A DNA stretch of 64,000 bases from Eudromia elegans (GCA_003342815.1 PTEX01000055.1:496001-560000); one strand, 5' to 3'; counted from the first letter of the stretch, positions 1 to 12,917 are shown. The notes: generated by a model from the sequence alone, not told the origin. Made by a program: numbers and translations.

Positions 1-120
1 TGTAGTACCTCCAGACACGTGTCTGAGCACAGCACAACGAGGCCTTTCATGAGCCAGAGGCTGCAGTAGGTTAGAGAATCTGAGGCAAAATCAAGCAATT
101 CTTCTATCGCTCCCATCAGA
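1..120. other. unassigned flank
   Basis: Non-repetitive-looking sequence before the first CR1 tail. No reading frame, RNA gene or repeat is recognised. Confidence 0.5.
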
Positions 121-236
121 TCACAGAATCATAGATTCATCATTGTTGGAAACGACCTTCAAGATCAGCAAGTCCAACCATAAACCCATAACCACCATGT
201 CTGTTAAACCATGTCTCTAGGTGCTTCATCTACATG
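121..236 (-). repeat. CR1 LINE 3' tail fragment
   Basis: The left end has two octamer-like units (CACAGAAT, CATAGATT), the reverse complement of the CR1 3' terminal repeat. They are followed by a diverged core of the 'ttggaaa..gacctt.aagatca..aagtccaacca' type and then by 'accaccatgtctgttaaacca', typical of the last 100 bases or so of one CR1 branch. The element therefore lies on the minus strand with its 3' end at the left, and only the tail is kept, as expected from 5'-truncated retrotransposition. Divergence is visible but the core is clear. The right boundary is approximate. It has no coding capacity. Confidence 0.85.
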
Positions 237-603
237 TGCCATAGAGCTGACACATTTACAAGTCCAGGAAGGAGGCAGAGGGAGATGATAGTATAGGTAA
301 AGCTAATAACTTTATTCTCTGGGCAAATATAACTTTGCAGAGCTGCCCCTGCATGTCTAAAGACCTTCCAGATGTTGGGAGTGATGGGAAATACCATATT
401 CGGTTGCATGCTTGACATATGTGAACAAGGGCAAACAATGTAAAATGCATCAACTCTGCAGCCCAAGCAAGGGGCTACATCTCAGTTTAATACTATGAAA
501 CTGACTTGAAATCAACCAGCACAAGTGCTGCAGAAACACAGAATGGGCTAGTGGAGTATTTACTCAGGGTCGTAGGCAGGGCATCTGCCACTCGCAGTAT
601 TTG

Positions 604-664
604 CAGTATTAGTAGCTACGTTCATAATTCCACAGTATTAGTAGTAGTATTAGTAGCTACATTC
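604..664. repeat. short imperfect tandem repeat, TAGTATTAGTAGCTAC type
   Basis: The string cagtattagtag occurs at 604-615 and 633-644, and a third, longer copy (tagtattagtagctacattc) at 645-664 repeats the ctac(g/a)ttc extension of the first. This fits local duplication by replication slippage. No function is suggested. Confidence 0.75.
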
Positions 665-2683
665 CAGTAATTTGCTTCCAGGACATCTGCACAGGCTACA
701 GCTGCACCTGGCATGGTTTTCCTGATGACACCTAAATGGTGTGAGGTAGGAGCACTTCCCAGCTGCATCTGGTCATAAGCAAACACCAGACTGGAGCAAA
801 ATCTGGGTGTACATCCCTCCCCATGCATGTTTTCATAGCAAGAAAACCCAGGGGAGGTGGGAGATAAGAGTAAGTCCTCTCAGCTCAGTGTAGATTTCAG
901 TTTCTCATTCTTCTGCTTGTAAGGTGGAGCTACTAAAGGTTTGTATATGGTGGGTCTGGCAGCCAAGTAAGCAGCGTTTGTGGATTAACTATTGGATCTG
1001 CTTAACCCTGTCTGTTATTTTCCAGGCATTTGAGAATGCCTGGAAATTTGAGCTGCGTCGGTCTATAATGGAATTGAGGCACACTCTCTCTTAATTCTAT
1101 AGTTGTTATTGGCAACATGGAAATATCTTCAGCAAGCTCCATTACCCAACACAACAAAACAGACAGCCTTCGAATAAACAATGCAATTTCAGTTTGTATC
1201 TCATTCTGTAATGAACTAGGCAAATTTGAAAAATACTGGTTTTGATGACATTTTAATTATATATACAATTTTTGGAAGGCATCAGTATCGACAAATGAAA
1301 AACAATGTTGGTGCTCAAATATCTTTAGAACCACAGAATCTCCCCCTGGAGCCAAGAAAGAGAATAGTATTCCCAATTGATACGGATTAAACAAAAGCCA
1401 TTTGGGAGTCAGGGGTGGTAACCAGGCTCTACATACTGTTGGAATGACAGGGTGTGTTTGAATAGTCACGGACAAGCTAATGTCTCACCAAGTAAAAATT
1501 AACTGGTGCTTTTTGGACAAAATTGTTATTAAAATGCTGGAAACATCTTCCTCTGTCATCTTAGTAGGAAGGCCAGCTGTAGTAAATTAAGTTTGCTGAG
1601 GTGGAGATCTCAGAATACAGATTTTGCTTTGTACAAACTTGTTCAGATTTTCTGCTGTACTATTGATGACAAACATTAATGGCCTCAGGTGACTAAAAGA
1701 ATACAGACTACTTTCCACAGTATCCCCGTGGAAAATAAATGAAGGAAGCAGAAAGAACAGTCAGTATTAGAGTGTCCAATGTCACTTCTTCAAGACACAG
1801 ATCCATGATGGTGAGGGAATGCTAGGCTTGATCTTTATTAAAAATGATACAAAACAACACAGGCCAACAAATCATAGTCTTGAGGGCACAGAGGGCACTT
1901 ATTTTTTTGAAATGTCATGTTTTCCTAGACTAATCTAGCCCTGGGGCTTGGTTGTGCAGCAAGCTCAGATTATCCACAGCAATGAGGGAAGGAGAGAAAA
2001 ATCAGTGGCTGAATTGCACTGCTGGAGTTGGAGCATCGCTGGCTCCAGCAGAACACCAACAGAAAACAACACACCGTGCGTCTGCTTGTAAACTGCTCTG
2101 TCCTTATGTCAGTGGAAAGAGCAGCTCTGAGCTTAGTAAGCATGTCTGGATGAAGGGAAAAGCAGGCAAAAACAGTAAATGAAGGAATGTCCATGGGAGA
2201 ATTCCTGCGGGATTGCTGTCAGCATTTCCAGAATGGATGTTGGTTGTGGTCCCAGGTGTCAGTCACGCAGCCTGGACACCAGCCCCAGCTTACGCCCATC
2301 AGGAAAGCATTGCCGATGCTCTGTGGCCTTGGAGAGTCCCAGCAGCTTTCTAGAAGCACCGGGGTCTGCCTGCCTCAGTACCTGAGCCACATCTCCATAT
2401 CTACAGCTTGTGTATCCACTGAAACAGGGCTGTGACCCAGAACCAGCCAGGAGATCCAGCCAATTCCTATGCAGGCTGTTGGGAGCTATAAGAGTGCAAA
2501 TGAAGCGTCAACACTTGGAAAATCAGTAAATATTTTTCAGTTTGTCCACTGCTCTTTGAAGAGAAGAGCTCCCTGAGCAACATTCTGAGGTCTGAAATAT
2601 TCTAAATAATATAAAATAATTCAAAGAGTGAAAACACAGGCCAAAACTGTAGCTGTACGGAGCTCTTTCCCAGACAGTTGGAA

Positions 2684-2698
2684 GTGTGTGTGTGTGTG
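2684..2698. repeat. (GT)n microsatellite, short
   Basis: An uninterrupted GT run of about seven units, followed by catgcatgc. It is a simple sequence repeat. Confidence 0.8.
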
Positions 2699-3635
2699 CA
2701 TGCATGCTAGAGACTTTCATCCCCTTCACAACCCCAACACCTGCTTCCTCCCTTGGCTCTGCAGAGAGAGAAGAGACAGGGCTGAACCGAAGTCAGGTAC
2801 ATTCTGTCCCTTAAAGGTATTTACAGAAACTGTACATTCCATGGGGGAGTGCTGAAAATCCTCTGCTCCGAGTGTGCTTTCCTATTTGGCACCAAGCTCC
2901 CTCATTAGTTTGAGCGACAAGAGCTGTGGTGCCAAAAGGAGCTATTTTAATTACTGTTTCCCTCCCTGCTCCCTTATGAAACGGCTCTAAAACTGCTCAC
3001 TGCTGAACCGGAGCCATCCCAAGAAACTGAGTGAGTGAAATATTTAAGAGTCTGTTTACTTAGGCATCAGACCTGCAGGCTTCCTTCATATCTGTCTGTA
3101 CAACTCTAAAGCCATCAAGTATTTCCATAGCAAGTAATATAATTTCTTAGAAGTGTCTTGATTCAGTGTGCATGAACTCTCCCAACCAACTCCGTAGACC
3201 TAGAGTGCAAAATGGAATCAAACACCAGAGAAATTGGTACAAATAAAGGGACTGCAAAGAGAAAACTCTTCAGTCTGGAAGACACTCTGAGCTCTGCCAT
3301 TCTTGAGCATAACACCTTGCATGAAATGTTCAAGGGTGGGAAAAGATGGAGTTAGTTTACTGGGAAACCGGGAAGCCAGCTTGTGTGTACTTAGAGTGAT
3401 CACTTGATCTGTGACATCTCCAGAATTTTTCTCCCAGGAAAAAAACAGTTTACTTTTTTGCAATCTGACAGCACCCAGGGTATGAAACATGCTTGTAGGC
3501 TAATGCCTACAATGATCTGGTAAGCACCACAGCAAGTAAGAGGGATGGATTAATAGACAAACAAAGCAAACGGGTAAAGACAGCATGAGGTGCTCAGGCC
3601 ACCAGGAAAGCCAGCTTTCCAGATTAAAAAAATAC

Positions 3636-3651
3636 ATATATATATATATAT
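3636..3651. repeat. (TA)n microsatellite, short
   Basis: An alternating TA run of eight units next to an A7 run. It is a simple sequence repeat. Confidence 0.8.
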
Positions 3652-4711
3652 GGATAAAATGAACACAGAATTTGAGTCTACTCAGTGAAAACAGAACTTG
3701 AGTCTGCTTACAGACCTTACTATATGGAGATTAAAGAAAATGAAAGTTAACTTGTTTTCTATCTCGTGCATGTAGTGAGTGAGCAGAGAAATGAATAAGG
3801 GATTGATGCCTGGAAGAACGCCTGAAATGCCTTGGAAGAACTGGTAGGAGTGCTGGAGTACTGAGGCTTGAAAAGAGAATGGAATATCAAATATTCTGAA
3901 ATACTTCTTTTTTAATGTGGAAGAAGAAAACAGAGTGGGATCAAGAGTTCAGAAATCATCATTATAGTTTGGCTAACTTCTCCATGTATTTTTGAGGTAT
4001 TAAACCATCTATCTTTAGAAGTAGGATCATATCTGGGGAGTAGTTTTCCAGTGTCCAGTGTGGAAATAAATCTAACCCAGCAGAAAGGTTTCCAAATAGC
4101 AAGAAAACGAAACTCAATGACAATGGACATGTTCTGCACGAGGCTACAGCCTCAGCCTGGAGTAGTCCATGAGGCAAGACAGAGACGCACCGGAGTAACA
4201 GAGCCTTAGAGGGATAGTTGATGTTCTAGGAGACTGAGGAAGGGTAAACGTAGCGCTCTTCCTTTAGAGGAGGTGATAAGCAGGACTGAGGGATTTAAAA
4301 AACAACCAACAGGATTTTATAATGCAGAAAGAACAATTTGTTTTCGTGTTATTAGGAGACAATAAAGAGATGAAAAGCTAGCGCAGATATGTCAATGTGA
4401 AATTATTTCAAACCACTCCGTACCTTCTAGGACAGAACAATTGCACTTTATAATGAGTTGAAATAGAGGTGAGACACATGTTGTCTTTGTTAAGTTTTTT
4501 TTCCAGTGTTTCACAAGATATTCTCATAAACAGGTTGGGAAACAGGAACAAAGTGGGTGAAGAATTATGCAATAGCTGCTATTGGTTCAGCATTGTCTTG
4601 AAAGTGAGGTGCTAAATAGAGGTCCTGGAAAACTATTCACTGTTTTTTTCAATAACTGGAGAGATTGAAGGATGAATACACTTATTAAATTCAGATCTTC
4701 TGCCAAGTTTC

Positions 4712-5330
4712 CAAAATGCTGGAAGACAAGAGGAGAGTTCAGAATGATCTTGACAGGTTAGAGCTGAGGTCTAAAACGATGGAGAAGAGGAACCACTCAG
4801 GAACAAAATGTGAGATACTATGCCTAGATAGAAAAAAAGTCACTGGATTCAACACAGATTGGGATAAACTGGCAAAGCATTTGGTCTGTGGAAGAAGACC
4901 TAGGGATTATACATGACAGATTGTACTTTAATCAGCAATGTCAGACTGTTGGAGGAAAAACCAGATATTTTATTGTTGTGTATAACAGAAGTGTAAGATA
5001 TGCAAAATTACAGAAGGTTTAAAAAAATGCAGGAGTTTTTTTCAGAAGAAAATACTGAAAAGAAAAGTGCTGATATTCAGACATGTAAAAATGCATAGAG
5101 GAAGATAATTATTATTTATGTGCCTCTTAAATAAGATTAAGAGAGAACTGGAGGAAACTGAAGGGGTTTGAGGTTAGTTAGACATGAGGAAATGTCTTCT
5201 CAAAGTAAGGTTAGCAGCCACTGGAAGTTTTCCTAGGGCAGCTGTAAAATCTCCACCTTGATGAGATGCTAGAAGTAAATGGAGTTGGTATTGCCCTGAG
5301 GCTAGGAAGTGGAAACGTGGTTTTACAGAA
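4712..5330 (+). repeat. ancient CR1/L3-like LINE ORF2 relic
   Basis: A decayed non-LTR retrotransposon body on the plus strand. Translation from about 4,716 gives NDLDRLE, then KCEILCL about 20 residues on, matching in order the part of CR1-clade ORF2 just after the RT catalytic box. At about 4,886 another frame continues with EEDLGIIHDR and, about 22 residues later, VVYNRSVRYA, which match the next conserved blocks (EKDLGV.., ..INRSV..). Around 5,160-5,290 nucleotide similarity to the CR1 terminal coding segment returns ('ttgaggttagttagacatgaggaaatgtcttct', then 'cactggaa..cctagggcagctg'). Frameshifts, stops and deletions break it throughout. It is much older than the other CR1 pieces here. 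Boundaries are approximate. Confidence 0.75.
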
Positions 5331-6551
5331 ACGCCTTTCCAGCTTTGCTTCTTATTCTTCTCCAGCCAATAAACCAGTAAAAAACTCAAAACAGTAGCAA
5401 AATCAACTACCCAAACTAATGTGCTAGAGATATCATGTGTGATAACTGCTGGCAGGAGATGGTGAAACTGAAGACAGCAGCAGTGGAATGAAGGCAAAGA
5501 GTCACATGCCCCAAAAGGTAGATTTGAGGGCAGCTTGGCAGGACTAAAAGTCTTGCCCACCAACCTGTTTGAGGGAGAGACTGAGAAGAAATGAGGTCAC
5601 GGAGAGAACCAAACAGATTCCTGCAATCAGAAAAAAGTAACGACAGCCTGTGATAAATCAAGAAAGATGAGGAGAGCTGATCCCAAAAGCAGGAATCTTA
5701 GGCCTTCCAAGAAGTTGTTCTGCAGTGTCAGTAACGACCACATACCTGTGTGCCGGGGATGGCTGTGTGCAGTCAGCAAGCGCACTAAAGGTAGAGCAAC
5801 GTAAGTGAAGCCTCGGCATGGAGCACGTGCATGGGTGGGAAAGGTGCAGAGACTTGTAGTGTGCCCCGGGTCTGCAGGCAGCCTGGGAGGAGCCACGGGC
5901 CTGTAGGTAGGGAGAGCTCTGTGGCACACGGGACGGGAGGAGGCGGCGGGGCGGCAGAGGACAGCATGAAGTGTGGCATGCCCGTTCCTTGCAGTGCCGG
6001 CAGATCTCTTAAAAACATGGTTTGATAGTGTGGGATCTGCGAGGGTTTTCCAAGTATTGGCATTCTAAATGGATTTCCTTTGGTGAGCTATAATTTTCTC
6101 AAGTGGTCTTTTAGGAACAAAAAACAACAAATAAACAATCAAAAAAAATTTACCGTCCTGAGCTCATCTAAGAGTAAATTCTCAGGAACCCTTTCTGGAT
6201 TTTGCAGATTTTTTTTAATAATAATTTTCATTATTATAGAAATTTAATATCGTGCCTTGAACAAAAGCCTGTCAGCAAAAAATATCTGAATTTTGTCAGG
6301 AAGATAAACTATAATGGTGGTCTTTGAAAGTCTAATGAAAAATGATTTTTACTTAGTCAAGACAGCACAAGTGTACATAAAAGTGTAACATGACTCAAAT
6401 CAGCTTTTGAAAATCTTGTTGTACTCACTGCCTCTCCCTTAAGAAATTTGTCATGGTGGACAGAGTGTGTTTGTTGGTAATGAATTATCTGTAACACACA
6501 GTCAAGTCAGTGTTTTTAAGGATATGCTTATCACCTGGCACCAAAGAAGTT
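5331..6551. other. unassigned sequence with a GC-rich patch
   Basis: No gene is recognised. About 5,800-6,000 is GC-rich with roughly a dozen CpGs (for example gaggcggcggggcgg), standing out from the AT-rich surroundings. Several short frames on both strands overlap this patch, which follows simply from its low stop-codon frequency. The rest, 6,060-6,550, is AT-rich with A-rich stretches near 6,118-6,150. Confidence 0.45.
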
Positions 6552-6803
6552 TACAGAATCACAGAGTGGCTGAGATTGGAAGGGACCTCTGGAGATCCTC
6601 TAGTCCAACCCCCTGCTCCAGCAGGGCCACCCAGAGCACGGGGCACAAGGTGGCATCCAGGTGGGTTTGGAAGATCTCCAGAGAAGGAGACTCCACAGCC
6701 TCTCTGGGCAGCCTGTGGCAGGGCTCTGTCACCCTCACAGGAAAAAGTTCTTCCTCATGTGGAAATTAAACTTCCTGTGTTTTAATATATACCCCTAAGT
6801 TTA
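6552..6803 (-). repeat. CR1 LINE 3' end
   Basis: A well-preserved CR1 3' terminus in reverse orientation. It starts with acagaatcacagagt (octamer units), then the core 'ggctgagattggaagggacctctggagatcctctagtccaaccccctgct', the segment 'ctctgggcagcctg', and 'gttcttcctcatgtgga', which corresponds to the end of ORF2 plus 3' UTR. It aligns by eye almost base for base with the copy at 40,511, so both belong to the same CR1 subfamily. It is 5'-truncated near 6,800. Confidence 0.95.
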
Positions 6804-7890
6804 CCACTAGTGCCTTGCAGATTTCACTCTTTGTGCTCAGAACACAGGGATGGACACAAGTTTTCCATTGCTTCAGGTTTAGTTAATTGGTACTTTTCTA
6901 GATGTCAGAGTTCCTGTGCCTTCTGGACACATTAGCAAGGATTAACACCACGTGGGGCTTGTTGTAACAGAGATGAATGATCTGCTTTTTTCCTATCTGA
7001 CTGCTGCATACAGCACCTTCTGGCAAAGCAATTACTGCTGAGAAGCAGCTGAGGTAATTTTGCTCTTTTATGTTTTCTATTGTAAAAGCATCACAATCAA
7101 ACTTCCAAGGGAGGGCAAAGAGAAACTTTATTTGAGAAAGAAGAGTCAGGAGCACAGGTGGAAGGCAATCAAGATCAGTTGTGTGGTATGAACAGCTAGG
7201 GCAGAATAAGGATGTTTATAGACGATGACTACTTTGCTGGCTTTATTGACTTGTCAGGTCAGAGCAGTGTTGAGGTTGAGTGTTCATTGGTGTGATCTAA
7301 TGCTCGACGAAACTAAGTGAAAGGTTTGTAGGAGTTCAAGGAGTGTGAGGCCAGGCAGTGTGCATGCTTTATTGCTGCATGGCAGGAATGGGGGCTGTTG
7401 TCTGGTGATGAGTGGCGGTGCATTTCCCCGATTCTGCACGTGGCCATGCCTGTCCATGCAGCATCAGTGCTCCTTTAGTCAGGCCCTGGCCTGAGATGCA
7501 GCTTTCCCCATAGCTCCTCATGCTATGAAGTCCCACCTGCCTGCTACTGGCACCTTGAGGATGCGTGTGCTACGTGACACTTCTTCCTGTCTTCCTCACA
7601 CTGCCCTATGCACATTTCTGGTTTTGTCTCCATTAAGGACCCAGCTAAAATCATAGACTTTGACACAGGGTAAATCAGGGAAATGCAACGGCCTGTGAAA
7701 CACACAGGATTGTACATTCTAGCTGTGTTCACCAACTTCCATGAAACCACACATGGGATGCGGTCAAGCCATATGATGAGTGCCATCTGCTGGTAAATTA
7801 CAATAGGTTATTGGAAATAAGAGTGTAGATGGTATATATTTTTTGTACTGGGAGTTGCTTGCTGTGGTGCAGCAAGGTTGTTTTCATCCC
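6804..7890. other. unassigned sequence
   Basis: No repeat, exon or RNA gene is recognised. Open frames are 85 codons or shorter and unremarkable. Confidence 0.5.
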
Positions 7891-7946
7891 CTTTGGCTGG
7901 CCATGAATTAGATGCCGCCTTTGGGTGGCCATCAATTAGATACCTG
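7891..7946. repeat. 28-bp tandem duplication
   Basis: The unit starting at 7,891 (ctttggctggccatgaatta..) is repeated from 7,919 (ctttgggtggccatcaatta..) with few mismatches. It lies directly upstream of a CR1 tail, so it may be part of the same insertion or a separate slippage event. Confidence 0.8.
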
Positions 7947-8064
7947 GATGGTATAAGTTTCCAGTGTTTTTTTAGTTTAATGGGTATGGTGCAGAGGGGT
8001 TTATGGTTGGACTCGATGATCTCAAAGGGCTTGTCCAACCGTAATGATTCTATGATGCTGTGAT
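7947..8064 (+). repeat. CR1 LINE 3' tail fragment
   Basis: A plus-strand CR1 end. The core 'atggttggactcgatgatctcaaagg..ttgtccaacc' is followed by two terminal octamers, attctatg at 8,047-8,054 and atgctgtg at 8,055-8,062. The fragment is strongly 5'-truncated, and its upstream boundary near the 28-bp duplication is uncertain. Its orientation is opposite to the tails at 121 and 6,552. Confidence 0.9.
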
Positions 8065-11000
8065 GTGTGATCTGGTGCTCCCTACAGATGTGTGCTGACA
8101 GGAGCAGGTAGCCATGGGAGTCGGTGCCTGGGCATGTGAGACCGGGATCTAGTGGTAGGAAACTGACGCTGAGAATGGAAGGAGCCCGGATGATCTGGCA
8201 GGCAGGAGGATTTGGAGAAGGTGTGGGGAAAACTGCTGGGCCTTTTCCGGAGGATGCACTGGTACTTTGAGCCACTGACTGTGTGCCTTTTTGGGGCAGA
8301 ACCCTCGTTTTCATATAGAAGTTCCACTATTCACTTATGTGGTGAGAAATTATACCTTTCTTAGGTTTCTTATGGTATTGAAAGAATTGTGTTTTTTCTG
8401 ACTGAGTTCTTAAGCCTGCAGCTGCAGTGGTAGGTAGAAATAACACAATGCTCTACAGAATTGGGTCCTAATAGGCTAACATGTACAAAACGTGCAGGAT
8501 TTTGTGACACCATTTGCAAATTTCTTCACAGCGCTCACTGTGTTACATTTTTTAAGAACCAGCCAAAACAGTAGTAATTTCAGAGTGCGTGTGTGGGTGT
8601 GTATGTGTTTTCTGTTCACTTTATTGCATAAAAAATAAATGACACACAATGTAAGTAAACCATTGTATTTATTTTACTTGAGGAGAGACTCTAAAGATAT
8701 GAAAAGAAATGCTGATCACATTGAGTATCAATGATTTGTGCAACTACAGAAGCACAATAATAGTAAGAATAAAAAAGACAAAAACCAAATCAACATTGGA
8801 TAACAGTATTTATATGCAGACTCTTCCAAAGGAAATGCCATTTGCACAAGAATTTTGTAGAATGGTTTTGCCAATACATATGAGGACTCGGCAGCATTTG
8901 GGAGAGGTCGTTTTTGATCACCTATATGACAGTGTATATCCCAGTATAAAACAAGATTTCTTATTATCTGTTAAACACTGTGTTCAGTAAATGAAGACAA
9001 AAACCTAATTATATATACCTTATTGAATACAAGAGCTGACGTACAATGTATGATGTTGTTTCAAAGAAGACTGTTTAGTCTTCTAAATGTGCATTGCTGT
9101 TGTAAAATGCACATATAATCCTTTTTATTTGGTAAAAGAGATGTTTTCTTCCTGCCACTTTTCCAGTGAACTTTTTTCCAGTGGACTTTTCCAAGTCCAC
9201 TGTCGTACTTGGTCTGCCTAAGGAGGCTGGAAACTCCCCAGAGAATAAAAACGTGTGCAATGCATATGGAATAGCTTTCAATTAGGCCAAAGTTTTCAAT
9301 TAAGCCAAAGTTAGTTATTGCTTTCTTTTCTGCTGTGGATCCACAAACAACATGAATCTGATGTTGAAACAGGTTTTTCTTGTTTGAACATTGCAATGAG
9401 ATGTGACTTTGGAGACCAGAGCACAGGAGGGTTGTCAAATTCAAAGGCAGTCAAAGACAGTTGGTCCTGCAATAGATGTTGGGTGTCAACATGAAAGCTC
9501 TGAAGATGTGCAATAAACCGTATGCAATAATTCTGTTGTTTTGGACTGAAGTCTCACTGGAGTTGTTCTGAATTTTCCAAAATGGAACTAGTAGAGAAAG
9601 CCCTTCCTCAGTCAAGATCTGCAAGGGATCTATTACAGAGTGCAAAAAAAAGGCAGGGTCATCTCCAGTGTTAACATATTATGGGAGTTGTCTATAAAAA
9701 CAGTGTGGGTAGAAATATATTTCAATACTTTTTTTTAATTTATAAGGTCAATTAAAACTTTGTAAGGGAAATCATTAAAGAGTTAATTCATCTTTCTAAG
9801 CAGAAAGGTTAAAGAAGGAAAAAACTCCACTTTCCTTATTTTCACAATAAAAGCAGCTCAGTGTATGCAAGCTGGCAGGTGTGTCATTTGCATTCTCACA
9901 GATACAAGGGGATAATCATGTCTAAAACCTGTAGCACTGTCTACTACTAAATTAAACAGTAAGAGGAAGAATGAGAGAAGTCTTTAGAGCAGCTTCAAGA
10001 ATGCATTTTGACACAGTAACAACCACATAGACTGTGGATCTAACCAGGGAAATGGGTGGCCAAGAAGGGATGTGAATGTCAAAGGGCACCATTTTGCTGC
10101 GCTTTTGGCCAGGCTACAGGTATGGGTGCATCTTTCGCCTGAGTCTGCATGGCTGTTCATGTGTTTGCATGCTTTGGTGGGTGTGCCGTGTGATCTCAGG
10201 TGAACCTAGCGAGAACAAGGTGTGCTCTCAGTGCAGGAGCAACAGATGTAAATACATCCACATGAGCACATGAGGGGCTGGAGGTACCTGCTTTGAGGAG
10301 AGGTTTGGGAATTTCACGATCTGGTCCGCAAAGAAGATAAGATAAGAAACTGGAACCAGGTGCCAGTTATTGGAAAGGACCACCTAGTAATGAGATGGTA
10401 GCAAAACAGCTTCTGGATCTGACAGGGCAGAGTTTTTTCTAGGTTGACAGTCAGACAATGAGGTGACTTTAGACATGGGGAACTGGACTCAGTCCTCTGC
10501 CCTTGCACAGCACGAATTTCCAGAATTCAAGTCCTTTATAGTCTATCTTTGCCTTTGTGTCAAACACACTCTATGCCTCTGGCGTCTCTCAGAACCTGTA
10601 TGTGTACTACCTTAATCATTAAACTGCTCTAGCTACACCACTAAGCAATTTAGCTTCACTGCAAGCAGTCTATCAGAGAAGGCAGGCAGTGTCTCATTGA
10701 ATAGTACACCAGGTACTCAAATGCACGAATTTCTTGCTGCATTTGAATCAAAATCAGTTTATTGTTGGAAAGTGGGTTTTAAATGACCGAACCACCAAAT
10801 TCGTTAACACTACCAGCACAACAGAGAGCGACAGAGTTGATCTGGCCATGCTAGTCAGTGCAGATTTCTACTGAATAGGAAGAGCTGAACTATGTACAGT
10901 CAGACCAAGCAGAAAATATAGCTCTGACCCACAGCTGAAAGTTAGTAATTTCGCCACTGACGTGAGTGGGGTCTGGACTTCGCTCCAGTGTTGAACACAA

Positions 11001-12917
11001 AAGGACCAGGATGACGAGCATGAGAATTATCCCCCATTACAGTCCTTGGCTTTGCTAAGGAGACCATGTCGAGAACTGTTAACAAAATATGCTTTATACA
11101 AGATTTAAATCTTTGGGTGAATATTTGCACACAGGACCACAACTATTTGAGGGAGGACATGCTGTTAGTGCCCAGCATCCATCCCTGCTCTGTGAGCTCT
11201 GGGATTTTGGAGTCATGATGGATTAAGAGAACAGCTTGCCAGTTGCTGGTATAATAGCCTCTCTTGACCCCGTTTATTTATACTTTAAAAACTAAGAATG
11301 TAAACTTCTTCCACAAATATTTACTGTATATTTTTATAAGATGTGTTTTCAAAAAAAATAATCTCCGAGTGCATTTCTTGATTATACCAATAACTATTTA
11401 TATTCAAGTAGTACACCCACATACAGTCAGCCCAAATGCTTTGTGAGGCAGATCCAATTCTTTGAGATTCGCTTCTGGGCAATTCAAAGACAGATGCTTC
11501 TAACTGAGCGAGAATAAGGACAGAGCAACCCTAGCTACACAGAATCTGTTAAACCTCTATTGAAAGACTGTATAATCTGTTTTTTAAGAGATCATGTATA
11601 AACAGAGATATCTTGTTTATAAACTGTCCTCTTCATTTTAGAGAAACATGTATCTAGTAAGGGTTGCAAGAGGTTTCAGCTATTGCTGTTTTGATCTTTT
11701 ATACTTGACATGACACTCAGTTTCCTGTTCCTCCATGCTGAGAGTTTTCTATAGTAGCATGTAAAATCTGGAGTTGTTGAGAATACGAAAGAGCAAAGGT
11801 TGCATATGTTAGATTGAGGTTCTATAACACGTTTTCTCTTCTTGGAATTCATGCCAATTGAAAACTCTCAGACTGAATCCACCATAACATTGATCAATGT
11901 GTGCAAATTTCAACCAAATTCTTAGAAGATGTTTCAAATTTAGGCTCTGGAGGAAGGGTTCATATCACCTGACCGTAGATGTCTAACATGCATTTACATG
12001 GAACAAATAATCTGCTCTATTTTAGGAAGAGGGAAACTATGTAAACTGTGTGCACTGTTTAAAGACAGCCTGACCCACTCATTTAACTGTTGTGTGAGGT
12101 GGATCGTACCCTTCTTCTGTAGATATCTGATGACCTCATCTTCAGAAGGGTCAAGCACCTCCCAGATCCCAGATCCTGGAACTGTTACCTTCAGTGGCTG
12201 TTTCCATCTTCCCTTCCCCATACTCCCATTTGGCCTCTACCCCGTGCTCAAATATACAGCAGCATCTGTTGACAACATCCCTATATATTCCTATGGGACA
12301 TATCTTCAGCTGCACCTGCATTTTTTGGAAGTGGTCTAAGGCTTCTGGGACAAGGGCTTATTTCTATGAAGATGTCAGTATGGCAAGAAACTCTAAAGGC
12401 AAGACATATTGCTCCTTCAGATGGGCGGCCTTCAAGATGCTTCTACAAAAGAATAAAGCAGTGTGATCTGCCATACTTTATGTGGGAGAAGGAAGGGCTG
12501 GGATGTCACTTTTGTTGCAGCTCTTGCTGGGAGCAGGAGCAGTAAGCAACGTTCACCCAGAGTCAATCCAGACTTGCTGGTGCGAGTTCCACATAAGTTT
12601 GACTGGATCTGGGTTGTCTCCTGCAGAGCTGGTGAGCACCACGTTCTCCACTGATCTGGCTGTCAGGAGGCTTTGACTGCATGTAGCCACCAGCGATAAG
12701 TGCTGGGCTTCAGCAGATGTATTTCTCTAAAAGGCAGGGCTCTGGGGACAGTTGTGGAGACATGCTCATGGACCTGAGGAAAACACAATTCAGTTGTACT
12801 GCTAGTATCATTTCCAGCTCAGTATCAGCCATACTAGACCTTCATTGTCCCCTGTTTAGTGGCATCAATTCAGATCTAGAGCAAGTAATCATCCTGAATT
12901 GATATTGTTGTTTTCAG
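8065..12917. other. unassigned AT-rich sequence
   Basis: About 4.9 kb without a recognised element. It contains GT-rich sequence near 8,583-8,610, a tandem 18-mer at 9,275-9,310 and many short A/T runs. Open frames reach about 127 codons (9,061-9,444 minus) but lack familiar motifs, and opposing strands are often open together. Confidence 0.5.
9275..9310. repeat. 18-bp tandem duplication
   Basis: ctttcaattaggccaaag (9,275-9,292) is followed directly by ttttcaattaagccaaag (9,293-9,310), two mismatches in 18. It is a recent-looking local duplication with no evident function. Confidence 0.9.

Larger units (their letters stand above)
237..4711. other. unassigned AT-rich sequence
   Basis: About 4.5 kb with no recognisable exon or transposon. 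Open frames here are short (90 codons or fewer), overlap on both strands and show no familiar motif. Small repeats are listed separately: the TAG-rich duplication near 604-664, a GT run near 2,684-2,698 and a TA run near 3,636-3,651. An imperfect pair of about 26 bases sits at 3,662-3,713 (agaatttgagtct and agaacttgagtct). It is most likely intergenic or intronic. Confidence 0.5.
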
